From contig NC_014098.1 in NCBI RefSeq assembly GCF_000092905.1, positions 2,046,001-2,110,000 of the forward strand: a stretch of DNA of 64,000 bases, given 5' to 3'. The notes under the pieces were generated by a model that was given only the letters and a program-made list of their open reading frames with translations, searched no databases and was not told the DNA's origin. The DNA comes from Kyrpidia tusciae DSM 2912 (lineage in GTDB: Bacteria > Bacillota > Bacilli > Kyrpidiales > Kyrpidiaceae). Of this stretch, positions 9,020 to 17,735 are shown one piece after another. Each line of letters starts with the position of its first letter. Position 1 is the first letter of the stretch. A program made the position numbers and the translations under genes.

Positions 9020-11305
9020 ATGGGTTACGGTCCGGCGAATAGGCGGTGGATCCTTCCCCTTTGCTTGGTTATGATCGCCGGTGTGCCCGTTGTGCCGGCC
9101 GGTGCGGCCGGTGCGGCTGGTGCGACGGATGCGAGGGCGTCCGGCGGAGGGATGCCGTCCGTCCCCAAAAATGCGGCGGTCGCGGTGGACGCGGCGAAAA
9201 AAGCGGTGATGGATGCGTTCGGGGTTCAGGAAGGGCACGGCGTCACGTTCACCTCTTCCTTGGGTGTGGATGAGGTCTCCGGGCGCCGGGCGTGGAACCT
9301 CAAGTGGCAGATCCCCCTGAACGGCCGGGGAGTGGAAGAAGTCAACGCTTCGGTCGATGCGGAGACGGGGGATGTTCTGTCTTTTCACCGGTGGCAAAAC
9401 GACGGGGTCCCGTTTCCGCCCGCGGTCGACCGGGAGCAGGCCCGACGAACGGCCCGGGCCCTCGTAGAAAAGCTCCAACCGGAGAAGGCCAAGAAGACGG
9501 TGGAGTGGCCCAGCCAGGATTTCTACGCGCCGACGTTGGTCCACTATGCCTTTACTTTCGTCCGGGTCGAGAACGGCGTCCCGTATCCCGCGGACGGGTT
9601 TCACGTGACGGTGGGGGCGGACGGTCGCATCGCTTCTTACCAATACATTTGGTCGGACGTGTCGTTTCCCGCGCCGGCGCCGGCAATCGGGGCCCCGGAA
9701 GCCGAGGCCAAATTGGCCGGGGATTTGGCGGTGACCGCCCATTACATGCCGGATCCCGGTTTAAGGAGCGGATACCCCCCGACGCGGCTGGTGTACACGG
9801 CGAACGTGCCGGTGCCGAATCTCACACCGGGGAATCTCTATCTCGTCACCGGCCAGTATGTCCTCGACGCGGCCACGGGCCGGTGGATCGACGGGTTCAG
9901 CCGTCCGGCGTCCCTGCCCCGTCCTGCGGAGGCGGATCCTTTGGAACCGGGAGGTCCGCAGGTGCCAGCGTTGCGCGACAAGCCGCTCGACCTGGAGGAG
10001 GCCGAACAGGTCGCCCGGTCCGCCCTGGATCTCGGCGCGGACGCGGCGGTGATCAACAAGAGTTTCCACGACGCCGGGGCGGGACAGCACGCCGGGTGGA
10101 ACTTTGATTTCGTCTTGCCGGACCATTCGGCGGCCCATGCCGGCGTGGACGCCCTGACTGGGGAAGTGCTCGCCTTCGACCGGGGCGTCGCGACACCCTC
10201 GGCGGAAGATGCCGGGAAAGGGGCCGGGCTCAGTCCGGAGCAGGCCCGGCAGGCGGCCGTCGATTTTATCAAAAAGGTGTTGCCGAACCGGCTCGGCGCT
10301 TTGGGGATCGCGCCCGACCAGCCGGAGAATCCGAAGACCGTCCAGGGCAAGACATCGCCGGCCGGAGCGGGCGATACGCCGCCGGTCCGCCGGATGTATG
10401 CCGTCAAGTTCCTGCATTTGCACAAAGGGTTTGTCGACGACCTGTCCCGGGTCACCGTTACGGTGGACGGGCAAACGGGGCGGATTCTCAATTATTACGC
10501 GTATTTTGCCGATGATCCGGAGATGCCGGGCAGCCCGGTGTATCCGGAAGGGCAGGTGAAACCGGCCGATCAGGCGAAACGGGCCTATCTCCACGGGATC
10601 CGCATGACCCTGGCCTACGTCCGGATGCAGGAAAATCCCGACGAGCCTCGACCCGGGCCGGTGCGGCTGGTCTATCTGCCGGTCAGTCCCGCGCCGCGCA
10701 TCGCCTGGGACGCCCTGTCGGGCACCTGGGTCCGGGTTCAGGGGGCTCCTCAGGAGGTGAACTTGGATGAGATCCGCGGGCATTGGGCGGAAAAAGAACT
10801 GGCGACCGTCCTGCAGATGGGGGCGCTCCAGCCTGTGGCCGGCCGAGTCCTGCCGGACCAGCCGGTGACCCGGGGGGATTTTGTGGCGGCTCTCATGAGG
10901 ATGGTCGAGCCCTCCGGGGGCCTCTTCCCCGACAAACCCAGTTTTGCGGACGTCCCCCCGGACCATCCGGATTATCCCTATATCGAGGAAGCGGTGCGGT
11001 GGGGATTGATTGACAGGCAGGCGGAATTCCATCCGGATGCGCCGTTGACCCGGATGGAGATGGCCGACATCATCGTTCGGGAACTGGGATATGGAAATTT
11101 GACGAAAGGGGAAGGGATCTTTCAGGTGTCCTATTCGGATATGGCCGGGCGGTCCGCTCGGGATGTGGTCGAGGCTGGGGTGGTTTCGGGTCTGGGCATC
11201 ATGCGGGGTTCGGACGGCCGTTTCCGGCCCGACGATCCGGCCACCCGGGCGGAGGCGGCCGTGGCTCTCTATCATCTGTTGACCGCGCCCCGGCCGCGGC
11301 CGTGA
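9020..11305 (+). CDS. Secreted YcdB/PepSY-repeat protein with C-terminal S-layer homology domains
   Basis: This 761-residue exported protein begins with a signal peptide (MGYGPANRRWILPLCLVMIAG region, cleavage near the Ala-rich segment at ~35). The body contains repeats of the YcdB/YcdC or PepSY type, each pairing a helix (for example PEQARQAAVDFIKKV) with a strand motif such as VNASVDAETGDVLSF, VTVDGQTGRILNY and GVDALTGEVLAF. The last ~180 residues carry about three SLH modules (EIRGHWAEKELATVLQMG, EAVRWGLIDRQAEFHPD, VVSGLGIMRGSDGRFRPDDP), which anchor proteins to pyruvylated secondary wall polymer. The start is set by GAGGAGGGTGGAT. Such proteins may hold proteases in check, but its target is unknown. 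Confidence 0.85.
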   Translation: MGYGPANRRWILPLCLVMIAGVPVVPAGAAGAAGATDARASGGGMPSVPKNAAVAVDAAKKAVMDAFGVQEGHGVTFTSSLGVDEVSGRRAWNLKWQIPLNGRGVEEVNASVDAETGDVLSFHRWQNDGVPFPPAVDREQARRTARALVEKLQPEKAKKTVEWPSQDFYAPTLVHYAFTFVRVENGVPYPADGFHVTVGADGRIASYQYIWSDVSFPAPAPAIGAPEAEAKLAGDLAVTAHYMPDPGLRSGYPPTRLVYTANVPVPNLTPGNLYLVTGQYVLDAATGRWIDGFSRPASLPRPAEADPLEPGGPQVPALRDKPLDLEEAEQVARSALDLGADAAVINKSFHDAGAGQHAGWNFDFVLPDHSAAHAGVDALTGEVLAFDRGVATPSAEDAGKGAGLSPEQARQAAVDFIKKVLPNRLGALGIAPDQPENPKTVQGKTSPAGAGDTPPVRRMYAVKFLHLHKGFVDDLSRVTVTVDGQTGRILNYYAYFADDPEMPGSPVYPEGQVKPADQAKRAYLHGIRMTLAYVRMQENPDEPRPGPVRLVYLPVSPAPRIAWDALSGTWVRVQGAPQEVNLDEIRGHWAEKELATVLQMGALQPVAGRVLPDQPVTRGDFVAALMRMVEPSGGLFPDKPSFADVPPDHPDYPYIEEAVRWGLIDRQAEFHPDAPLTRMEMADIIVRELGYGNLTKGEGIFQVSYSDMAGRSARDVVEAGVVSGLGIMRGSDGRFRPDDPATRAEAAVALYHLLTAPRPRP

Positions 11306-11548
11306 GCAAGTGAGGCGGATTTCCAGCGGGGTCCACATCTTCGGCCGGTTTTGTTGTTAGTGGCATGGCCCGTGACGCTGGTGCTTCGACTGGAAGAACT
11401 GCGACACGATCGCAAGGATTGGGATTGACCGGGCCGCGCAGGCGGCCCTTCTTTGCAAGCTGTTAATGCCTTTTGTAGAGACATTTCCCCGTCCGCCGTA
11501 TTTCCTCGCCCAACATCTCGGTCTCGAAGTCCTCGCGGCTGACATCCT

Positions 11549-11567
11549 CCCACCCCTGAAGGGTGGG
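11549..11567. repeat. IS605-type subterminal hairpin, right end
   Basis: The palindrome CCCACCC...GGGTGGG lies about 45 bases beyond the tnpB stop. Its sequence matches the left-end hairpin at 12975-12994, as expected for TnpA recognition sites. Confidence 0.75.
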
Positions 11568-11610
11568 GTTCCCCTTTAGGGACGGTCGGTTTACGGATGC
11601 CCAAACCGGC

Positions 11611-12516
11611 TTAAACAGCCTGTTTGAACGTCCCCTGTTCACGGCCTTTCGGTGTGGTTTTTCGCCACACGAACCGGTTGACCGCCGGGCGTGCCAGTGC
11701 GCCCACTACTCCCGACGGGTCCGGCCAAGCCCGACCCGCCTCACGGAGATACCTTTGCAGAATGTTGTACGCGCCCACCAGATCCGCGTTGAATGCTTGT
11801 CCGCAATGGAGAAACAACCCCCGCTGGATGCGGGCTGTTTTTACCCTCTTGTTGCAGAGGGGACATGTCGTGCTGGTGTTTTTCTCCGACACCTGGATGA
11901 CCCGGATGCCGGCTTCACGGTACTCAATCGGCACCCTATGGGCGATGTGCACATACCAGTCCCCGCTCGTGGGGTCGCAGGTCAACTTGACCTGCTGGAC
12001 TTTGCCCAGGGTGGTATCGGGAGGAAGATGGTATTCCAGCACCATTTCCCGGCGGGCGTAGGTCTTGGGCAACCTCAGCTTGACCCGGTTGCCCGGCAGG
12101 ATTTCAAAAGCCTTCTGTTTGAATGTTACGGTGCTTAATGTTTCCTTCTTCCGGAATCCCGGTGGACGTGCGCTTGGGTCGCCGTTTTTCCGGTGCGAAA
12201 ACCAGGAACGATACGAATCATCCAGTTCGCTCAGGATTTCCTGAGAACTCTGGGACGGGAGCAGCTTGTACCAGCGGTTCGTTTTCAACTCCCGGCACTG
12301 TTGCACAAAGTCTGGTATTTTGCCGGTCGCGCCCCAAACCGAACGCCGATGATGGTTGGCCACATTCCAGAGCTTGGTGGCGGCAAAACCCAGCAGGCCC
12401 AAAAGCAAGGCATCTTGGTCGGAAAGATCGACAACTTTCGCCTTTGCGGTGAGGGTCTGTATCGGCACGTCGTTGCCCGATTTTTTCGTTCGTGCCGGAC
12501 GAGCCAAACCGATCAC
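11611..12516 (-). CDS. tnpB: TnpB with most of the RuvC domain deleted (probably nuclease-dead)
   Basis: TnpB is the RNA-guided nuclease of IS605 elements, normally ~370-420 residues; this copy has 301. The N-terminal helical and WED-like part is intact up to TSGDWYVHIAHRVPIEY. The next residues are REAGIRVIQVSEKNTSTTCPLC, which normally follow ~130 residues later. The GxDxG segment (RuvC-I) and the E-containing RuvC-II segment are therefore absent. The zinc finger is altered (CPLC...HCG) and RuvC-III reads NADLVGAYNI. The frame stays open across the deletion. Start GTG at 12516 overlaps the tnpA stop. DNA cleavage should be lost; RNA or DNA binding might remain. Confidence 0.88.
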   Translation of the reverse strand: MIGLARPARTKKSGNDVPIQTLTAKAKVVDLSDQDALLLGLLGFAATKLWNVANHHRRSVWGATGKIPDFVQQCRELKTNRWYKLLPSQSSQEILSELDDSYRSWFSHRKNGDPSARPPGFRKKETLSTVTFKQKAFEILPGNRVKLRLPKTYARREMVLEYHLPPDTTLGKVQQVKLTCDPTSGDWYVHIAHRVPIEYREAGIRVIQVSEKNTSTTCPLCNKRVKTARIQRGLFLHCGQAFNADLVGAYNILQRYLREAGRAWPDPSGVVGALARPAVNRFVWRKTTPKGREQGTFKQAV

Positions 12517-12917
12517 CCCCGTTTCTTTTGCATTTCGATGTACTTGCGGATGGTATCGGAAGAAACGTTGCCAGCGGTGGAAACAAAATAGCTTCGCGTC
12601 CACATGGACGGCATACGGGCAATATGGTCAAACTCCCGACGAAGATGATGCGAGGATACCCCCTTTAACCGTGCCACAATATCGTGTGGTGCCAGTGTCG
12701 GCGGAGCGTTGACAAACAAATGGAGATGGTCCGGCATGATTTCGAGAGCAAGGATTTCCAAATCCAGTTTTTTAGCCACCTCCTGGATCAACTCTCTCAG
12801 CCTTGTTTCCACCGCCCCGACCAGGACCTTGCGCCGATAGCGAGGGCACCAAACGAAATGATAGTTCACCAACGATACAGACGTGTGTTTGTGTCTATAT
12901 TGATTATCCATAGACAC
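12513..12917 (-). CDS. tnpA: IS200-type Y1 transposase TnpA
   Basis: This 134-residue protein is of normal length for a Y1 HUH transposase. PDHLHLFV contains the HUH metal motif (His-hydrophobic-His), and SDTIRKYIEMQ supplies the catalytic Tyr near the C-terminus. YHFVWCPRYRRKVL is the conserved N-terminal strand-helix. It cuts and rejoins single-stranded element ends at the hairpins. The gene looks complete, and its stop overlaps the GTG of tnpB. Confidence 0.95.
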   Translation of the reverse strand: MSMDNQYRHKHTSVSLVNYHFVWCPRYRRKVLVGAVETRLRELIQEVAKKLDLEILALEIMPDHLHLFVNAPPTLAPHDIVARLKGVSSHHLRREFDHIARMPSMWTRSYFVSTAGNVSSDTIRKYIEMQKKRG

Positions 12918-12974
12918 ATTCTAGCAGAAACAGGACATTATAACAAGCATTGCCCGAAAACACCGCGCTTTCAT

Positions 12975-12994
12975 CCCACCCCTAAAGGGGTGGG
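12975..12994. repeat. IS605-type subterminal hairpin, left end
   Basis: A perfect 20-bp palindrome (9-bp arms, 2-base loop) lies about 58 bases upstream of the tnpA start, the usual position of the TnpA recognition hairpin. Confidence 0.85.
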
Positions 12995-13024
12995 CTTTCC
13001 CGTGCGGGTTTTGTAATTGCGTCC

Positions 13025-13037
13025 GGGATTCGAACCC
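13025..13037 (-). other. tRNA T-arm-like remnant beside the IS605 left end
   Basis: On the minus strand the bases read GGGTTCGAATCCC followed by GGACGCA, which looks like a T arm and 3' acceptor strand. The matching 5' acceptor, D arm and anticodon arm are absent: the Fic gene ends only 18 bases away. It could be a tRNA fragment or attachment-site remnant, or chance. Confidence 0.3.
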
Positions 13038-13054
13038 AAATCGGCGGGTTGCGA

Positions 13055-14161
13055 TCAAACCCTGTACATGTTCATGAAATCTACGTTGGCCCTCAGTTTC
13101 TTGTCGGATTCGACGATCAGTTGCGCATTCAGCAACCGTTTCAGATCCCTCTGGGCCGTCTTTGCCGTGACGGATTCATACAGATGCGCTATGAACGGGT
13201 GCTTTTTGTGCCGGTATTCGTCAACGTACAGCTCACCCCCATTCAGAAGAAATTGCACCACGGAAAACATCCGGTTGTTAATGGCCTTTCGGCCGAGTTG
13301 CTCCAATAGGTAATTTTTGAACATGATCTCTTTGACATAGCCCAAGATCGTTTCTTGAACGCTTTGCAATTCCTCCAAAAACGCCCTGATACAGTATTTC
13401 ACGAAATTATTCAAATTTCCCTGGTCCATAAATCGGGCCTTGTTCAACTGGACGATATACTGGTCGCGATGACGGTAATGGTAGTTTGCAAGCGAATAGA
13501 ATCCTCTCACGTTATACCCACCCGTGTACAGGATAAAGGCCTCCAAGGCTCTGGACGTACGGCCGTTGCCATCCCCAAACGGGTGTATCGTGATCAAATA
13601 AAAATGAGCGATAATCGCACGAATCAAGGGGGCCAGACGATGCACCACATCGCCTGAGTTGATGAACTCCACAAATTTCTTCATCAGCGCGGGAATCTCG
13701 GTATAATCCGGAGGGGTGTAATCCCCGGCATGGACGTTGACCTGGCGGTACTGTCCTGGCACGTTATGATAATTGGACAAGCCTTCGGTGTTGATATAAT
13801 GTAACTTTTTGATGAAATCCTCGGAAATGTAGAGACTGCTGCTCCCGTGTTGTTCGTGATACTGACGGATAAAGAGTTGGACCTTGTGTGCGTTTACGGC
13901 TTCCTTCTCCGCCTCGCGGCCCGCTTTTCCGGACTCGATGACCTTTTTGATCTCCGCCTCGGTAAGAGCGTTCCCCTCCAATCCCGTCGTTCCCTTGATC
14001 TGCCGAATCATGTTCAGGCTGTCGAGTTCGCGTTGGACTGCGGGAGGCATCGGGATCTTCATGATGGACAGCCTGTACGCTTCTACCTGCACCAATAAAG
14101 ACAGCAGTTCCCGGTCGTCTGTGTCGATCTGATGGTTGAAATGCACCTGCCACCTCGCCAT
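13055..14161 (-). CDS. Fic family protein (AMPylase-type) with C-terminal winged helix
   Basis: This 368-residue protein has the core motif HPFGDGNGRTSR, the full Fic active site (HPFx[D/E]GNGR). A class II inhibitory helix precedes it: TTGLEGNALTEAEI has the (S/T)xxxE(G/N) pattern that blocks productive ATP binding, so activity is probably autoinhibited. The C-terminal ~70 residues (QFLLNGGELYVDEYRHK and TAKTAQRDLKRLLNAQLI) look like a winged-helix DNA-binding module. Such Fic proteins transfer AMP to Ser, Thr or Tyr of targets, often themselves or a topoisomerase. ATG 14161 has GGGGTGA upstream; an in-frame ATG at 14185 is the alternative. No FicA-type antitoxin is visible. Confidence 0.93.
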   Translation of the reverse strand: MARWQVHFNHQIDTDDRELLSLLVQVEAYRLSIMKIPMPPAVQRELDSLNMIRQIKGTTGLEGNALTEAEIKKVIESGKAGREAEKEAVNAHKVQLFIRQYHEQHGSSSLYISEDFIKKLHYINTEGLSNYHNVPGQYRQVNVHAGDYTPPDYTEIPALMKKFVEFINSGDVVHRLAPLIRAIIAHFYLITIHPFGDGNGRTSRALEAFILYTGGYNVRGFYSLANYHYRHRDQYIVQLNKARFMDQGNLNNFVKYCIRAFLEELQSVQETILGYVKEIMFKNYLLEQLGRKAINNRMFSVVQFLLNGGELYVDEYRHKKHPFIAHLYESVTAKTAQRDLKRLLNAQLIVESDKKLRANVDFMNMYRV

Positions 14162-14344
14162 AAACGTGTCACCCCGATGTCTCATGAATGTCCTGGGTAT
14201 TCATTAGTATTACGCTAAAAACCAAAGAAGGCAACACATAACTTGTCCAAAAAATTTCCGAAGTATGGCGGACTGGTTGCTAGAGGGCTGGAACTTAAAG
14301 AGAATTCTCCCGCTGCCCGCATAGGGTGAAAGGAGCTGGTACCC

Positions 14345-14926
14345 ATGAACACGCAGGAAATCGATCAGAAAGCCGAATTCCTCCGCCAGCAGCTCGGCGG
14401 CCTGATCGTCGCCTTCCCGACCGACGAGGCGGACCCATACTCGAAGTTCGCGGTCGTAGTCTATACGGGCGACGGGTTCCGGGCGTTCCCCAAACCGCTG
14501 GACGTGTCGGAGGCCGCGGCGGGGATCGCCTCCATGGTCGAGGGCCTGGATGAGAACGGCCACCGAGTGGATTTCGACAGGGAGGTCAGGTTTCTGGTTG
14601 GCGCAACACAGTTTAACGGGCCGAACGTGCTCATGAGGCGGCTGCGGGAGGATTCCCGGAACTATGATTCCCGCCGGATGGAGGACTTGGGCAGCGAGAC
14701 GGCTTTTACGCCGAGAGGGTTTGTGAATCCTCCCCCACTGAAGTGGGAGGCATCCATCCATAGGCACGGCAGAAGCTTCGGCACCCGGCAGCGGGGCTGC
14801 CACCCAAGCTTTCCTGACCCCTTAGGCTGGACGGGGTCCTGGATTCCCGGACACCTGCCGGGAACGTCGTCCCGGCGGCGACCACTCCCTTTCGGGAGTT
14901 GCAGGCTTTCGCAATATTATAGTTAA
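14345..14926 (+). CDS. Small repeated protein of unknown family, run-on into IS605-end sequence
   Basis: The first ~72 residues define a family seen three times in this window. The shared core is AEFLRQQLGGLI-x-AF-x2-DE-x-DPYSKFAVVVYTGDGFR-x-FP-x-PLD. The ATG follows AAAGGAG with good spacing. After about residue 75 the frame continues into sequence resembling the C-terminal tail of IS605 TnpBs and then through the GC-rich hairpin at 14729-14750. The true protein was therefore probably about 80-100 residues, and its 3' end was replaced by an IS remnant. I do not recognise the fold; the conserved Tyr/Gly/Asp-rich strand block suggests a small alpha-beta domain. Confidence 0.5.
   Translation: MNTQEIDQKAEFLRQQLGGLIVAFPTDEADPYSKFAVVVYTGDGFRAFPKPLDVSEAAAGIASMVEGLDENGHRVDFDREVRFLVGATQFNGPNVLMRRLREDSRNYDSRRMEDLGSETAFTPRGFVNPPPLKWEASIHRHGRSFGTRQRGCHPSFPDPLGWTGSWIPGHLPGTSSRRRPLPFGSCRLSQYYS
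14729..14750. repeat. IS605-type end hairpin (remnant)
   Basis: CCTCCCCCACT...AGTGGGAGG forms a hairpin like those at IS200/IS605 ends. No tnpA or tnpB gene is attached, so this is a solo end or decayed copy. Confidence 0.6.
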
Positions 14927-15318
14927 GCGGTTTATCGTGATATTCCTATGGACGTTCGCGTCTCAAACAGCTATCGGGACCGCCGGCAACCTCAATGACC
15001 GATCCACCTCCGATACCGACCCGGGGCGCTGTCATCGTCATTGTACCAGATTGCATGGTCATGTTCAGTTCACCCTTTGAGAAACGGCCACCCCTAGATG
15101 AGCTCCTGGGGGTCCGTATATCTATAAAAATCGGATCCACCGATACATAGGGTCTTCCGGGCCGCTGACGGGATAATCCCCGGTTCTGCAGACGCCCCGG
15201 GTTTCCCGCATTCCTGTCATCCTATGAGACTACCGTTTTGCGAAGTACCGGCTTCGCGGCATACGCCGTAGAATAAGGTGAGGACGTGCCCTTGGGAAGA
15301 GCAGAAAGGAGCAGTCAC
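14927..15318. other. Non-coding interval upstream of the RiPP cluster
   Basis: GC-rich inverted segments continue out of the IS remnant (for example around 14870-14900). A 64-codon minus-strand frame at 14946-15140 begins with GTG, lacks a clear ribosome binding site and matches nothing I know. The promoter for the M50 protease gene should lie before 15311, where its ribosome binding site begins. Confidence 0.4.
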
Positions 15319-16587
15319 ATGGCGGGCGGAAAGAAAGAGGACAAGCCGGACGGCATACGGCCGGGCGGCCCGCCTGAACGGGAGACAGGGAGGCCGCCCG
15401 GCGCGTCGGCGCCTCGGTGGGGCCCTCTCGGGCGAGACCGGTTTTGGCTGGAGTTGACCGACGGGCGAATGTTCGCCATCGATGAAGAGACCCGGCGGGT
15501 GGTCGAGGATTTGCTTCGCGGTCTTTCTCCTGGGCAAATCGCCCGGGAGCGGGAAGTGGAGGAGGAAGATGTTCGGGCGGTGGCGCAGCTGTTGTCGGAT
15601 TCGATCCCGGCGGGAGAGACGGCGGGGGAAACCGCGGGCATAGAGCCGGCGGAAGAGGCCACCCCATCGGCCCCGGTCTCCCGGCCGTCGCCCGAACGTC
15701 GACACGTGGCGTCAAACGAAGCCCGGAATGTCGTTGACGCGCCGGGCGGGGCATTTGACCGCCTCCCGGCGAGGGCGGTGCCGATGGTTCTTTTCATCGC
15801 GGCAGTCTTGGCCGCATCCGCTGTGATCCAAATCCGTTTTGTCGCCGCGGTTCCGCCGGTCTGGGTGGCGGGACTCGCGGATCAATGGCTGGTCGCCGGT
15901 GCGCTGACGGTGGGGTTGATCCTCCATGAGACCGGGCATTGGCTGATCACCCCCCGGGAAATCCCCGGCCGGGTTCGCCTGGTCTGGTTCGGACCGATTC
16001 CCCTGTTGAGTTTGATCAATACCGAATTGTGGAAATGGCCCCGGTGGCGGCGGATCGCCGTCGACGCCGCCGGGGCGGGCATGGATCTGGCGGTGGGCGG
16101 GGTCGCGGCGGCACTCGGCCTCTTGCGGCCGGAACTCGGCCCTTTTGTGTGGTCGTTCTTATTCGTGCACTGGATCCGAATGTGCCTCGCCCTGATCCCG
16201 TTGTTTCAGGGAGACGGATATTTCTTGCTGGTCGATTGGCTCGGACGGCCGAATCTGTGGGGGGATGCGATCCGTTCGCTGAAGGCACGGCGCCTTCACT
16301 GGCTCAGTTTGTACGCGCTGCTGCGCGTGGCCTTGCAAGGGCTGAGTTGGGTATGGTTCTGGGCGTGGGTGGTTCAGGCGGCGCACATGTGGCGGCGGCT
16401 CCTCGTCGAAGGTGCGGGATGGTCGTTGTTGGTGCATCCGGCGGTGATCTTTGTTTGCCTCAGCGTTGCCGCGCAGGCTTTCGGCTGGGTGCGGTGGATC
16501 GCCTTTCGGGCGAGCCTGGCGCGGCGAATGCGAAACGGGGTTGCGGTAGAGCCGCCTGCACCTTCGTCCTGGGAACGTGAAGGATAA
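15319..16587 (+). CDS. Membrane M50-type metalloprotease with N-terminal PqqD-like domain (RiPP cluster)
   Basis: This 422-residue protein has three parts. Residues ~40-95 (FWLELTDGRMFAIDEETRRVV... then an acidic helix) resemble a PqqD-like peptide-binding domain, a RiPP recognition element candidate. Residues ~96-150 are a flexible linker. From ~153 on there are about six hydrophobic segments, with the zinc motif HETGH (203-207) inside one. The second motif is FQGDGYFLLVDWLGRPNLW (Asp299), matching the NPxxDGY-type motif of peptide zinc metalloproteases such as YydH. The start has AAAGGAG at the right distance. It lies 161 bases before an ATP-grasp ligase gene. It is likely to cleave, or cleave and export, the modified peptide. 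Confidence 0.82.
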   Translation: MAGGKKEDKPDGIRPGGPPERETGRPPGASAPRWGPLGRDRFWLELTDGRMFAIDEETRRVVEDLLRGLSPGQIAREREVEEEDVRAVAQLLSDSIPAGETAGETAGIEPAEEATPSAPVSRPSPERRHVASNEARNVVDAPGGAFDRLPARAVPMVLFIAAVLAASAVIQIRFVAAVPPVWVAGLADQWLVAGALTVGLILHETGHWLITPREIPGRVRLVWFGPIPLLSLINTELWKWPRWRRIAVDAAGAGMDLAVGGVAAALGLLRPELGPFVWSFLFVHWIRMCLALIPLFQGDGYFLLVDWLGRPNLWGDAIRSLKARRLHWLSLYALLRVALQGLSWVWFWAWVVQAAHMWRRLLVEGAGWSLLVHPAVIFVCLSVAAQAFGWVRWIAFRASLARRMRNGVAVEPPAPSSWEREG

Positions 16588-16748
16588 CCCGTTGCCGGGG
16601 AGTCGTCGGCCCGGCCGAACCAACCGCGGCGGGGCGGGGCTGCGACATCCCGGCAGGGTCGCAAGCCGCGGGACGGCCGGACGTCGGCGGACGGCCGGAC
16701 ACCGTCCGAGGATCGAACATGGTACACGGAGGAGGGGAGGGGCGGCAT

Positions 16749-17735
16749 ATGGCGAAAAAGCGCGTCGGCATCATCGGCTCGCCGTTGGAGCGCCACTGCA
16801 TCTATTTAGCCCGGGAAATCGAAAACCAGGGCGCCCAGGCGGTGGTGCTGAACACGGCTCCGAATATTCCCTTTCCGTTGACCTTGGAGGCGGGCTTGGA
16901 GGAGGTCGGCCCGGATCCCGGTTCCGGGGAAAGAGGACGGATGGTTCCTCAAAGTCGGGAGGAGTACGCGGGAATCGACCTGTGGGAGATCGGCGCTTTC
17001 TTTTTGCGGGTATTTTTCTTGCCGACGCCGGCGTTCGATCCGGACGTCGAAGCGTTAAAAGAGGGCGGCTATGTCGAATACGTGGCTCAGCGGGAGCGCT
17101 ATGCCGCTTGGTTGTCTTGGTTAAAATGGCTCTCTGAAACCGACCGGGTGCTGGTCAACCCAGTGGACACGTTGTTGATCCATTTTGCCAAGCCGTTCCA
17201 GATCGAGCGGCTCCGCCGGGCGGGAATCCCCGTGCCCCGGACGTTGGTGACGGGTGACGGGGAAACGGTCCGCGCCTTTGCGGCTGAACGCGAGGTGGTC
17301 TATAAACCGGTGGCCGGGGGTGCGCTTTGTCGGCGGCTGACCCGGGAGGATTTGAAGCCGGAGCGGCTGGAGCGGTTGGCCGGGGCCCCGGTGCTGTTTC
17401 AAGAATACATACCGGGCGAAGACATCCGGGTTTTTGTCCTCGGGGATCGCGTGATCGGGGCGTTCCGGATCGAGGGGGAAGGGCTGGATTACCGCGGCGG
17501 TGCGCACCGGGTCGAGGCGGTGGACATCGATAAAGACATCGCCCGGGCGAGCACGGCCGCCTGCCGGGCCCTGGGCCTTTTGTTCAGCGGGGTGGACGTG
17601 AAACGCCGGCCGGACGGCTCCTGGGTGATCCTCGAGTGTAACCCCGCTCCGATGTTTGAAGGGTTCGACACCGTGGCTTCGCCCACCATCGTCTCTCAAG
17701 TCGCCCGGTATCTGATCGAGGCTGCCCGGGGATAA
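16749..17735 (+). CDS. ATP-grasp peptide ligase of a graspetide-like RiPP cluster
   Basis: This 328-residue RimK-like ATP-grasp enzyme shows the Lys of the nucleotide pocket in VVYKPVAGG (Lys186), the loop FQEYIPGEDIRVFV (Glu219 and Asp225 region), and the metal-binding block GVDVKRRPDGSWVILECNPAP (Asp283, Arg286, Glu296, Asn298), as in microviridin-type ligases. These enzymes activate Asp or Glu side-chain carboxylates as acyl phosphates and join them to Ser/Thr hydroxyls or Lys amines of a precursor. The ATG at 16749 follows a G-rich ribosome binding site. The precursor gene with Glu-Glu and Thr/Ser repeats begins 91 bases downstream. A RimK or glutathione-synthase-like role elsewhere is less likely in this context. 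Confidence 0.85.
   Translation: MAKKRVGIIGSPLERHCIYLAREIENQGAQAVVLNTAPNIPFPLTLEAGLEEVGPDPGSGERGRMVPQSREEYAGIDLWEIGAFFLRVFFLPTPAFDPDVEALKEGGYVEYVAQRERYAAWLSWLKWLSETDRVLVNPVDTLLIHFAKPFQIERLRRAGIPVPRTLVTGDGETVRAFAAEREVVYKPVAGGALCRRLTREDLKPERLERLAGAPVLFQEYIPGEDIRVFVLGDRVIGAFRIEGEGLDYRGGAHRVEAVDIDKDIARASTAACRALGLLFSGVDVKRRPDGSWVILECNPAPMFEGFDTVASPTIVSQVARYLIEAARG

Larger units (their letters stand above)
11549..12994 (-). mobile_element. IS200/IS605-family element with tnpA and a deleted tnpB
   Basis: The element is bounded by two GC-rich subterminal hairpins: CCCACCCCTAAAGGGGTGGG at 12975-12994 and a related palindrome at 11549-11567. tnpA and tnpB overlap by a GTGA junction. These elements move as single strands, use a Y1 tyrosine transposase, have no terminal inverted repeats and do not duplicate the target. 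Exact tips lie a few to tens of bases outside the hairpins and cannot be fixed by eye. Mobility should depend on tnpA, which looks intact. Confidence 0.85.

Noticed and set aside
9761-11338. A 525-codon minus-strand frame across the S-layer protein gene
   Set aside because: Antisense shadow; the plus frame has a signal peptide, PepSY-like repeats and SLH domains.
14946-15140. A 64-codon minus-strand frame before the RiPP cluster, considered as a spore protein or second precursor
   Set aside because: Starts with GTG without a ribosome binding site, on the opposite strand to the cluster, and lacks the Glu-rich repeats.
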